DNA from: Streptococcus pseudoporcinus LQ 940-04 | GTDB lineage: Bacteria > Bacillota > Bacilli > Lactobacillales > Streptococcaceae | DNA length: 64,000 nt | Direction: 5' to 3' | Assembly (NCBI RefSeq): GCF_000188035.1 | Contig: NZ_AEUY02000005.1 | Location: 1,364,001 to 1,428,000 of the forward strand | Shown here: positions 55,371 through 63,414 of the stretch, piece by piece | Layout: the number at the start of each line of letters is the position of its first letter | Position numbering within the stretch: the first letter of the stretch is position 1 | Made by a program: the position numbers and the translations under genes | Notes under the pieces: generated by a model | The model's input: the letters and a program-made list of their open reading frames with translations, nothing else | Databases searched by the model: none | What the model was told of the DNA's origin: nothing

Positions 55371-56313
55371 GACAATTTTGTACTTTGGCTTAGTTGAAAT
55401 GACATTTGAAGTGCCAGATAGTATCTTTGAAAATATTAAAGAACAGGATAATTGTATTAAAGCTCAAGGTATAGAGATAAAAGTCCATGGCAAGTTGACA
55501 TTAATAGAGAGCAAGCATCAATCTGTGAAATATGATGGCAAGGGGAATATCTTTGTTTTTGGACAAATAAAGAACTTTCAAAAAGGGATTTCCCTCTATT
55601 ATATAGGTGAATATTTAGCAGAATGTCTTCTAATTGAAGCCAATCATTCTTTGTTAGTTCATGCTGCTGCCTTATATCATCCCGATACAAAAAGGTCAAT
55701 TATATTATTTGGCGAAAAAGGAGCTGGGAAAACAACGGTTGCCTTAAGACTTTGCATTGAACATGGTTACCGTCTTATCGGCAATGATCAAATCATATTT
55801 GGTTTATCTAATAGAGGCCTAATTACCTATGCAGGAACTACTAAGGTTAACATTAGAAGAACAGCTATTTTATCAGATGCCTTACTATATCAATTATTTG
55901 GAGGCTATTTCAGTGTTTTTCCACCATCAGATAAGGCGAGTTGGGATGATAAAATGTCGATGTCTGCCAAAAGCCTAGGAGTGCTAGAATATCACTTTCC
56001 TGTTAAAGTTTCTAAAATTTATTACATAAAAACGGATCACAAACAAGCAGGTAGATTTCAACAAATATGGAAGGATAATTTAGCAAGTCTTATCCTAAAC
56101 GAACTATTAGGAAGGCATGTCTCGGGTCAAGTTTCTTGTTTTCAATCTGATGAGGGAGAGTATTTTTCTGCAATGCCTTTAATTCACTATAAGAAAAATA
56201 ACTTAGTTCGTGAAAAAATAGTAAAAACAATTTTGAACACATACAATATATATAAAATTGTTGCTAACACATCTGAAAAAATAGTGGAAGAGATTTTGGA
56301 AGATATGAATTAA
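55360..56313 (+). CDS. HPr-kinase-like P-loop protein
   Basis: 317 residues. The central region has LLVHAAALYHPD followed by FGEKGAGKTTVAL (P-loop at about residue 118) and LIGNDQIIFGL, the order seen in HPr kinase-like and related proteins of peptide-modification clusters, where the His and Asp take part in catalysis. It lacks the N-terminal domain and the capping K4 loop of true HprK, so it is not the carbon-catabolite kinase. It may phosphorylate a pathway intermediate or a peptide. Start ATG lies inside the MAT gene. Confidence 0.72.
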   Translation: MKNKTILYFGLVEMTFEVPDSIFENIKEQDNCIKAQGIEIKVHGKLTLIESKHQSVKYDGKGNIFVFGQIKNFQKGISLYYIGEYLAECLLIEANHSLLVHAAALYHPDTKRSIILFGEKGAGKTTVALRLCIEHGYRLIGNDQIIFGLSNRGLITYAGTTKVNIRRTAILSDALLYQLFGGYFSVFPPSDKASWDDKMSMSAKSLGVLEYHFPVKVSKIYYIKTDHKQAGRFQQIWKDNLASLILNELLGRHVSGQVSCFQSDEGEYFSAMPLIHYKKNNLVREKIVKTILNTYNIYKIVANTSEKIVEEILEDMN

Positions 56314-56356
56314 TAATAAGTGTAATTGAGTGGATATGGAAAGGAACTATTTCAAT

Positions 56357-57448
56357 ATGATTATTGTAGGTATTCCAACTTTAAATGAGGCTGATAATAT
56401 AGGTAAATTAGTGGAAAAGATTGATAAATATTCAGTGGAACTAGGTCAGAATATTGTTATTATTAATTCTGACAGTAACAGTGATGATCAGACGTCAAAA
56501 ATCTTTTTAAATACCCAGACATTCCATTCAAAAATTTCTCTTACTTCAGTTCATCGGGGAAAAGGTTATAATGTGAGGAATATTTTTGACTATTGCTTAG
56601 ATCATTTTTCACATTTTGAAGGGGTAGTTTTAATAGATGGTGATGTCATTTCCTTAGATAAAACCTGGTTACAAAAGATGTATCTATCCATTAGAGAGGG
56701 TAATGATCTGATAGTTCCTAATTATGCTAGAAAATTTTTTGAAGGAAATGCGACAAATCATTTTATTTACCCTATATTGGTAAAATTGTTTGAAAAAGAC
56801 GTACCTTATCAGTGTATTTCTGGTGATCTTGGGTTTTCGAAAAAATTGGTTCAAGAATTAATTCATAATTGTAACTGGCATAGGTATTCCAAAGGCTATG
56901 GCATTGATATTTTTTTAACATTAACTGCACTGCTGAAATCTTACAAAACCAAGGAAATTGATTTAGAAGCTAAAATCCATAAGAGAAGTTTTGAAAAAAT
57001 AGAAAAAATATTTTTAGAGGTTTCACAAAGTTTTTTTGAAACTCTGACAGATAATTTTTCCTATATTAACAGAGACAAGTATCAATTAGTATTTGAAAGT
57101 CACACTAAGAGGTTTGTCGCTTCGAATGATAAGCCTTCCATTGACGAAATAGAAAAGTTAAAAATCAGAGCTTTACACTTACTAGATGTAGTAGAGGATA
57201 AGTATCCTCAAGGGATTGAAGCTACTGTGTGGCATAATAAATTAGCCGAGTCACTAAAAAAATTACCTAAGTTTAGTAGTAAAGAGCTTACAAAAAACTT
57301 ATTACCTTACTATTTATTGAGGGTCTATAATTATCTGAAATTTAATAACTTTAGGAGTGCGTCTTCTGACTTAAATGAGATGACGCAAAATATAAAAAAA
57401 TGCTATTGCAATAAAGAAAAATGCTTTGATCTTTATAACTCACATTAG
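56357..57448 (+). CDS. GT2-like glycosyltransferase (glucosyl-3-phosphoglycerate synthase-like)
   Basis: 363 residues from ATG 56357 (MIIVGIPTLNEADNI), chosen because AAGGA lies 11 bases upstream; a longer form from 56330 or 56336 is possible. The GT-A fold is clear: IPTLNE, DSNSDDQT, HRGKGYNVRN and the metal-binding DGD in VVLIDGDVI. The acceptor region (ISGDLGFSK, GYGIDIFL) resembles GpgS and mannosylglycerate synthases. The C-terminal 120 residues are helical. It likely transfers a sugar, possibly the uronic acid made by the dehydrogenase at 60691. Followed by a 200-base gap with two strong hairpins. Confidence 0.82.
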   Translation: MIIVGIPTLNEADNIGKLVEKIDKYSVELGQNIVIINSDSNSDDQTSKIFLNTQTFHSKISLTSVHRGKGYNVRNIFDYCLDHFSHFEGVVLIDGDVISLDKTWLQKMYLSIREGNDLIVPNYARKFFEGNATNHFIYPILVKLFEKDVPYQCISGDLGFSKKLVQELIHNCNWHRYSKGYGIDIFLTLTALLKSYKTKEIDLEAKIHKRSFEKIEKIFLEVSQSFFETLTDNFSYINRDKYQLVFESHTKRFVASNDKPSIDEIEKLKIRALHLLDVVEDKYPQGIEATVWHNKLAESLKKLPKFSSKELTKNLLPYYLLRVYNYLKFNNFRSASSDLNEMTQNIKKCYCNKEKCFDLYNSH

Positions 57449-57469
57449 ATGTGATTATAGTATTTTAAC

Positions 57470-57591
57470 AATTACTAATGGACTGTTATCATTGGAGACA
57501 TTAGTAATTAGGAAGTGCTATTTCTGTTGAGGAATAGAAGAAAATATGACCTTATTCAACTTGATATTAGTAAAGAATAACTATCAAGTTG
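57470..57591 (+). repeat. Two perfect hairpins inside the biosynthetic operon
   Basis: AATTACTAATG (57470-57480) pairs exactly with CATTAGTAATT (57499-57509), and CAACTTGATA (57557-57566) exactly with TATCAAGTTG (57582-57591). Neither is followed by a clear T-run. They sit in the only sizeable gap of the operon, just before the synthetase gene, and may be RNA processing or stability elements. Confidence 0.65.
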
Positions 57592-57656
57592 TTTAAGGTA
57601 ATAAGCATATATAAAAATATTATCTTGGAGATAATTAGTTTGAAAGGAATATGTTG

Positions 57657-60335
57657 ATGCTAAAACTATTCATGAAGACATTAGAAAAAATAAGTAAAAC
57701 AAGCCCTAATAAAATTGCGATAAAAGATCAAGATAGAGTGCTTACTTACTATGACGTTGAAAAATTAACTAATACCATTGCTCATAAATTAGTAGAAAAG
57801 GTTGGAGAGAACCAGCGTGTAGTAGTTGCATTACCTCATGATATTAATCAAATTTTGATATTGATTGCGATTATTAAATCAAATAATTGTTACGTACCTA
57901 TTGATTACGAAACTAAGGAAGATAAACTAAAGCAAATTTTTTCATCTACTAAAGCAGTGGTATATGTGTCAGATAGAGAAATTCCATGTTTATCTGGTAT
58001 TGACTATTTAGATATCACAGAGTTCTCGCTAAAACAGTTAGATAAAGAAATAGAATCTAATCCGTTTATCTATTTGAAATCGCGAGATGCTTATATTTTG
58101 CATACTTCAGGAACTACTGGAGCCCCAAAAGGTGTCGTCGTTTCAATCGCAAATTTAGATTATATCCTCAAGAATATAGGAAGACTTACCCCCGTTACAG
58201 AAAATTCTAGTTTTTTATTTTCAACTCCATATACCTTTGATGTTTCTATGACAGAAATGTTAGGTTGGGTTATTGGTGGCGGTAGTGTATACTGTCTAGA
58301 TTTAAAAGTTCGATCTAACTATAAAAGGCTAAGTGATATTATTATTCAAAACGGCATAAGTCATATGGCCTTTTCACCGGCAGCATTCCTAGTCTTTATA
58401 GAGAAACTGAATGCCATTGACTTAGAAAAGTTAAACGCAGCCCTTGATTACGTTGTTATTGCTGGAGAAAAATTTAATCCCTTGATTTATCATATTTGGA
58501 AAAATAATGGGTTAAATTTTAATTTAATTAATGCATATGGCCCGACAGAAGCGACAGTATATGCTACAGCATATGAACTTTCTGGCAATGAAGATGAGGA
58601 TATCTCCATTGGAGTTCCTTTAGATGGGGCAGATTGTATCATTAAAGATGATCAAAAGAAAAATTATGGAGAACTTTATATTGGGGGAGAAGGAGTAGCA
58701 AAAGGTTATACGCTACCAGAACTTACGAAAGAGGCCTTCACTACAATTAATGGTAAACGGTACTATGCAACTGGTGATATTGTGTTTCGTAAGAGGGGAC
58801 GGTTTTACTATGTGGGAAGGAAAGATAACCAAATTCAAAAAAATGGAATTCGGATAGAGTTAGAGGAAATAGAAAGAAGTATTGAGCAGAATAGTAACCT
58901 TTCTAAAGTCACAGTATTACAGATAGAAAAGCAAATTGTTGCATTTTATAAAGGTGCTATACAATCTAATAGTCTAAAAACGTACTGTCTAGAAAATATG
59001 CCGACATATATGATACCGAATTTATTTATTAAAGTAGAGGAATTTCCTTTGACTAGTAGTCGAAAAATAAGCAAGACTGATTTAATAGAACTCTTTAACA
59101 AGAAGAAAAAACATAATACAGTAGGTATAAGAGACTATAATCAGTTAGGAACTGATGGTAAACGTATTTTAAATCTGATTGCAGATAAATTGAAACTTAG
59201 TATAAAAGCTATCGACCTTTCACAAGATTTTTTTGAAAATGGTGGAGATTCACTTACCTTATTTACCTTTATTATAGAGTTTGAAGATAGTTATGGTGTT
59301 TCACTATCAATAGATGATGTTTATGGTAAAAGTATTTATTCTTTAATACAGGAACTGGAAAAGGTAAGAAAAAAGCAAGTACAAGGAATCAAAAGAATTA
59401 ATTGTGTTGAGGAGAGTAAAAGTGTTTCTAATGGTTTACAGAAAGACTTAGACATTTTATACACAGATTACTTAATGGTTGATAACGAGGTACTTTCAAA
59501 TTTTGAGACAATTCACTCTCAGAGGATTTACTATTATGATGGCTTTAAGAGCATAGTGACATCAACCTTTGAATATAAAAATTGTTCTGTGGAAAAAATT
59601 AAGCAGGTTGTACAGCAGCTAATTTGTTCGAATGATTTATTACATTCTAGACTGGCTTTCAAAGAAGAAATATTGAATTTTGAGATTATTAAGCCGAACC
59701 TTTCAATTCCAATTTTAAAAGTTTCGAATTCATCTGAATTAATGTATTTAGAAAAACTATTAGCGGAGGTTGGAGAAAGGCTTATTCCTAAATCCCGAAA
59801 TGAGGGTGGGCAATTAGCGATGCCAATCATTATTTCGCAAGGGGGGTATGGAAAGGTTATTATTCAAATGGATCACTCCATATCAGATTTGGCAAGCATT
59901 AATGTGATAAAAAAACAAATTGGACATTTTATTAATAGCCAGGACGGCAAAATCGATAACGGAGAAAATTACCGTTATTATTGTAAGAAAATAAAAGAAG
60001 TTAATAACAGGCTTTCTTTAGAAAATAATCCATATCATCACTTACTCTTAAAAGAAGCAAAAAAAATTAAGAAGAGTAAAGCCCTCCTCCCAAATAGTAA
60101 TTGTTCCTTATCTATAATACCTGCTCCGGATTATTCGAATACTTACAGTATTTTGTATATATCATACTTAGTTTTACAAAAGCTTAGTAAAGAATCTGGA
60201 AATAGTACCTTAATTCTCTCTACTATTTTTAATAATAGAGAGATAAAAAACTTAAATCTTCAACATTCGATAGGAGATTGTCATAGCTCAAGATACCTGA
60301 TTTACAAAGAAGGTGATCATTTTAATGAACTATAA
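57657..60335 (+). CDS. Nonribosomal peptide synthetase A-T-C module, cut by an in-frame stop
   Basis: The reading frame gives 892 residues from ATG 57657 (AAAGGA eight bases upstream; another ATG at 57651 is too close). The adenylation domain has A3 LHTSGTTGAPKG (about 147), A4 FDVSMTEM with the Asp that binds an alpha-amino group, A5 NAYGPTEAT, A7 YATGD, A8 YVGRKDNQIQKNGIRIE and A10 SSRKISKTDL. The carrier domain has FFENGGDSLTLF with phosphopantetheine Ser532. A condensation-like domain follows with DHSISD at about 739 in place of HHxxxDG. TAA at 60333-60335 cuts off the last 101 residues of this domain (next entry). It would load one amino acid and condense it with an acceptor. Confidence 0.9.
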   Translation: MLKLFMKTLEKISKTSPNKIAIKDQDRVLTYYDVEKLTNTIAHKLVEKVGENQRVVVALPHDINQILILIAIIKSNNCYVPIDYETKEDKLKQIFSSTKAVVYVSDREIPCLSGIDYLDITEFSLKQLDKEIESNPFIYLKSRDAYILHTSGTTGAPKGVVVSIANLDYILKNIGRLTPVTENSSFLFSTPYTFDVSMTEMLGWVIGGGSVYCLDLKVRSNYKRLSDIIIQNGISHMAFSPAAFLVFIEKLNAIDLEKLNAALDYVVIAGEKFNPLIYHIWKNNGLNFNLINAYGPTEATVYATAYELSGNEDEDISIGVPLDGADCIIKDDQKKNYGELYIGGEGVAKGYTLPELTKEAFTTINGKRYYATGDIVFRKRGRFYYVGRKDNQIQKNGIRIELEEIERSIEQNSNLSKVTVLQIEKQIVAFYKGAIQSNSLKTYCLENMPTYMIPNLFIKVEEFPLTSSRKISKTDLIELFNKKKKHNTVGIRDYNQLGTDGKRILNLIADKLKLSIKAIDLSQDFFENGGDSLTLFTFIIEFEDSYGVSLSIDDVYGKSIYSLIQELEKVRKKQVQGIKRINCVEESKSVSNGLQKDLDILYTDYLMVDNEVLSNFETIHSQRIYYYDGFKSIVTSTFEYKNCSVEKIKQVVQQLICSNDLLHSRLAFKEEILNFEIIKPNLSIPILKVSNSSELMYLEKLLAEVGERLIPKSRNEGGQLAMPIIISQGGYGKVIIQMDHSISDLASINVIKKQIGHFINSQDGKIDNGENYRYYCKKIKEVNNRLSLENNPYHHLLLKEAKKIKKSKALLPNSNCSLSIIPAPDYSNTYSILYISYLVLQKLSKESGNSTLILSTIFNNREIKNLNLQHSIGDCHSSRYLIYKEGDHFNEL

Positions 60336-60641
60336 AAAAGAAATATAGAATTTTTAAGCCTTGCTGATGATAGTGTCATGTATTATAGACCAGGATTTAT
60401 TTTTAATGAATATTATCCCAAAATATCAGAATGGCGCTCTAAATTAAAGCAGGATCTTGCTAATATTTCCTTGATATCTTTAAATTTTATTGGCGTCTTA
60501 GATACAGAAAAGAAGAACTTTTATTTAGAAAATTTTTCAGAAATTCCTGATTTCTTGAGTAAGAATTCTAAAATTTACATCACTTCTTTTAGATATAAAA
60601 ATGATATTTATATTTTATCTAACAAAAATATGGAGTTGTGA
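60336..60641 (+). pseudogene. C-terminal end of the NRPS condensation domain beyond a nonsense codon
   Basis: The same frame continues after the TAA for 101 codons (KRNIEFLSLADDSVMYYRPG, then FYLENFSEIPDFLSK and YITSFRYKNDIYILSNKN) to a natural stop at 60641. The end pattern of beta strands around IYITSFRYKNDIYIL is that expected for the last part of a condensation fold. No ribosome site exists for separate translation of an ATG at 60378, so this is the detached tail of the synthetase, not a new gene. Confidence 0.85.
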
Positions 60642-60690
60642 ACATCTTAAAAAGTAAGTCTAGTCTAAAAATTAAATGATAGGGGATAGT

Positions 60691-61848
60691 ATGAAGATTA
60701 CAGTTGTAGGTGTTGGATATGTTGGTTTATCCTTAGGATTATTACTGTCAAAAGAAAATGATGTGACCTTATTCGATAGTGATAGTAAGAAGATTGAGTT
60801 GATCAATAAGAGACAGTCTTTTTTAGAAGAGGCTGCAATTAAAGAATTATTACGGAGAGCCAAAAATATAAGGGCTACTACGTCTAAAGAATTAGCTTAT
60901 AAGGGAGCTACTTTTATTATATTAGCATTACCAACTAATTTAGAAGATCATGCTTTAAATACTTCTGCGATCGATGCAGTTATTAAAGATATTTTAACCT
61001 TTAATAGGGAAGCAACAATTATTATTAAGTCAACTGTTCCTATTGGCTTTACGGAATATTTAAGAAAGAAATATTTTTACCACTCTATTATCTTCTCTCC
61101 GGAGTTTCTTCGTGAAGGTCTCACTGTTCACGATAATTTATATCCATCTAGAATTATTGTTAGCAATGAATCTAAACATTCTGAATTATTTTTAAATTTA
61201 TTAAGAAAAGTAGCAGTTACTAAAAAACCACCCTACTTATTGACAAGGTCTTCTGAAGCAGAAGCCATAAAACTTTTTTCGAATGCCTACTTAGCTCAAA
61301 AAATTGCATTTTTTAATGAATTAGATACATTTGCTGAATTACATCATTTAAATTCTAAAAAAATTATTGAAGGGCTGTGCTACGATTCAAGGATAGGAAA
61401 CGCACACAATAATCCTTCCTTTGGATTTGGAGGATATTGCCTTCCCAAAGATTCTAAGCAACTAGAATCTCATTTTAAAAATATTTCAGCCCCACTGATG
61501 ACAAATATAAATAATTCAAATTTATCACGAAAAGTGCACATAGCAAAAATGATTTTAAGTAGAAATGTGACAACTATTGGGATTTATAGAATTAATTCTA
61601 AAACAGATTCAGATAATTATAGAGATTCTGCAATAATCAATATCATTGACATATTAAAAAATAATGGAAGAGAGGTTATCATATTTGAGCCTTTAATCAG
61701 AGAACAGACAATTTTGGGATGTCCAGTCATCAATGATTTTACTAAATTTACGACTAGCTCAGATCTTATTGTAGCTAACAGAATGGACGATCAGGTAAAA
61801 AAATATAGAAAAAAAGTCTATACTCGCGATGCTTTTCACAAAGACTGA
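60691..61848 (+). CDS. UDP-glucose/UDP-ManNAc dehydrogenase family nucleotide-sugar dehydrogenase
   Basis: 385 residues. NAD-binding GVGYVGLSLGLLLS opens the protein; FSPEFLREG, AEAIKLFSNAYLAQKIAFFNELD and FGGYCLPKD with catalytic Cys at about residue 250 follow. These enzymes oxidise the C6 hydroxyl of a UDP-hexose twice to a uronic acid. The size is that of UDP-glucose 6-dehydrogenases (HasB-like). ATG 60691 has AGGGGAT upstream; an in-frame ATG at 60676 overlaps that site. In this operon it probably makes the donor for the glycosyltransferase. Confidence 0.92.
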   Translation: MKITVVGVGYVGLSLGLLLSKENDVTLFDSDSKKIELINKRQSFLEEAAIKELLRRAKNIRATTSKELAYKGATFIILALPTNLEDHALNTSAIDAVIKDILTFNREATIIIKSTVPIGFTEYLRKKYFYHSIIFSPEFLREGLTVHDNLYPSRIIVSNESKHSELFLNLLRKVAVTKKPPYLLTRSSEAEAIKLFSNAYLAQKIAFFNELDTFAELHHLNSKKIIEGLCYDSRIGNAHNNPSFGFGGYCLPKDSKQLESHFKNISAPLMTNINNSNLSRKVHIAKMILSRNVTTIGIYRINSKTDSDNYRDSAIINIIDILKNNGREVIIFEPLIREQTILGCPVINDFTKFTTSSDLIVANRMDDQVKKYRKKVYTRDAFHKD

Positions 61849-62008
61849 TGAAAGGATGATATGTCAAATGGCTAGTGGATTTCAATAGCCTTACTAAAGA
61901 GAAATTGGATTAAAGAGAAGTGAGTCTACCCACAGTGGCTAAATCTAAGTGAATCACTGGAGCTTTGGCAGTAGCTAACTGCACTAAATATAAGATAAGG
62001 AATATACA

Positions 62009-63235
62009 ATGAAAACAGATGAGAAGATCAATTTTCGTTATTTAATAAGTAGTAAAGGCATATCTCAAGTAGGCAATATCATGTTTAATTTTGCTAATCA
62101 TACATTTCTTGCTGGTCTTAATCCAACTTCTCTATCCTTAGTTGCAATTTACCAGTCCTTAGAAAGTATTATTGGCGTTTTATTTAATTTATTTGGTGGT
62201 GTAATCGCTGACAACTTTAAACGAAAAAAAATTATTATGGGGACCAATATCTTCTGCGGATTTGCTTGTCTAGCTCTCTCCTTCATATCTCAAGCATTAT
62301 GGTTAGTCTATGCAATTGTAGGAACCAATGTTATATTGGCCTTGATGAGCGCTTTTTCTGGGCCATCATATAAAGCATTTACTAAAGAAATTGTAAGACA
62401 GGAAACTATTTCTCAATTGAATTCATTTTTGGAAACAAGCAGTAATGTTATCAAAGTAACGATTCCAATGGTAGCGATTTTCTTATATAATAGACTTGGA
62501 ATACACGGAGCACTAGTGCTGGATGGGCTATCTTTTCTACTTGCTGCCTTGTTGGTCCACTTTATTGTCCCTATTAACGAAGAAGTGATATCCAAAGAGA
62601 AGATGACAGTAAGAGAAATCTTTGATGATTTAAAAACAGGATTTAAGTATATTTATAGCCATAAAACAATTTTTATCGTTATTGGTCTATCAGCATTTGT
62701 CAATTTCTTTCTAGCAGCTTATAATCTCTTGTTACCCTACAGTAGTCAGATATTTGAAAATATGTCATCTGGACTTTATGGGACCTTTCTGACAGCAGAA
62801 GCGGTTGGTGGCTTTGTTGGGGCTTTATTAAGTGGTTTGGTGAATAGACAACTGTCAAGTCAGCGACTGATGATGGTTTTAGCTTTATCAGGATTAATGT
62901 TAATGTTAGCCCCTCCACTCTATTTTATATGTCACAATACAATTGTTTTAGCTTTGTCCCCAGCACTATTTAGTTTATTTCTTTCTATTTTTAATATTCA
63001 GTTTTTCTCAATTGTACAAAGAGAGGTTGATAATGAGTTTTTGGGAAGGGTATTTGGAATTATCTTTACGGTAGCAATTCTTTTTATGCCAATTGGTACA
63101 GGAATTTTTTCAATGATATTGAATCCTAAAAATACCTATAATTTTTTTATAATTGGACTATCTGTTACATTGTTATCGCTAGTATTTAGTGGTTTGTTCA
63201 AAAAATATAACCAGTCTTTTACTGATAAATTATAA
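62009..63235 (+). CDS. MFS transporter (probable product exporter)
   Basis: 408 residues with twelve predicted helices in two halves. The GGVIADNFKRKKIIMG loop between helices 2 and 3 is the classical MFS motif A. It resembles the MFS_3/TetV-like drug export group (NFANHTFLAGL; AVGGFVGALLSG). The 160-base gap before it carries only short dyads (GCAGT-AGCTA-ACTGC near 61968). As the last gene of the operon, followed by a terminator, it probably exports the compound. AAGGAATATAC precedes the ATG. Confidence 0.88.
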   Translation: MKTDEKINFRYLISSKGISQVGNIMFNFANHTFLAGLNPTSLSLVAIYQSLESIIGVLFNLFGGVIADNFKRKKIIMGTNIFCGFACLALSFISQALWLVYAIVGTNVILALMSAFSGPSYKAFTKEIVRQETISQLNSFLETSSNVIKVTIPMVAIFLYNRLGIHGALVLDGLSFLLAALLVHFIVPINEEVISKEKMTVREIFDDLKTGFKYIYSHKTIFIVIGLSAFVNFFLAAYNLLLPYSSQIFENMSSGLYGTFLTAEAVGGFVGALLSGLVNRQLSSQRLMMVLALSGLMLMLAPPLYFICHNTIVLALSPALFSLFLSIFNIQFFSIVQREVDNEFLGRVFGIIFTVAILFMPIGTGIFSMILNPKNTYNFFIIGLSVTLLSLVFSGLFKKYNQSFTDKL

Positions 63236-63241
63236 AAGTGT

Positions 63242-63294
63242 AAAGCCCCGAGTTTTTATTTAGTAACATAAATAGAAATTAGGGGCTTTTTGAC
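63242..63294 (+). terminator. Terminator of the biosynthetic operon
   Basis: AAAGCCCC (63242-63249) pairs with GGGGCTTT (63282-63289) across a long loop, followed by T. It closes the cluster before the ECF gene. Confidence 0.75.
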
Positions 63295-63414
63295 ATCTTT
63301 ATTGGAACAATTTAGTTAAGTTGTCTTAATTTTATTGTTAAGCAACTTGACTTCTGTTTTAAAAAAGAATAAGATAAGTTATAGACGATACCATCGGTAA
63401 AGGAGATAACAAGA

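Noticed and set aside
60378..60641. Independent 87-residue gene after the NRPS
   Set aside because: It is in the same frame as the NRPS with only a stop codon between and no ribosome site; it is the detached tail of the synthetase.
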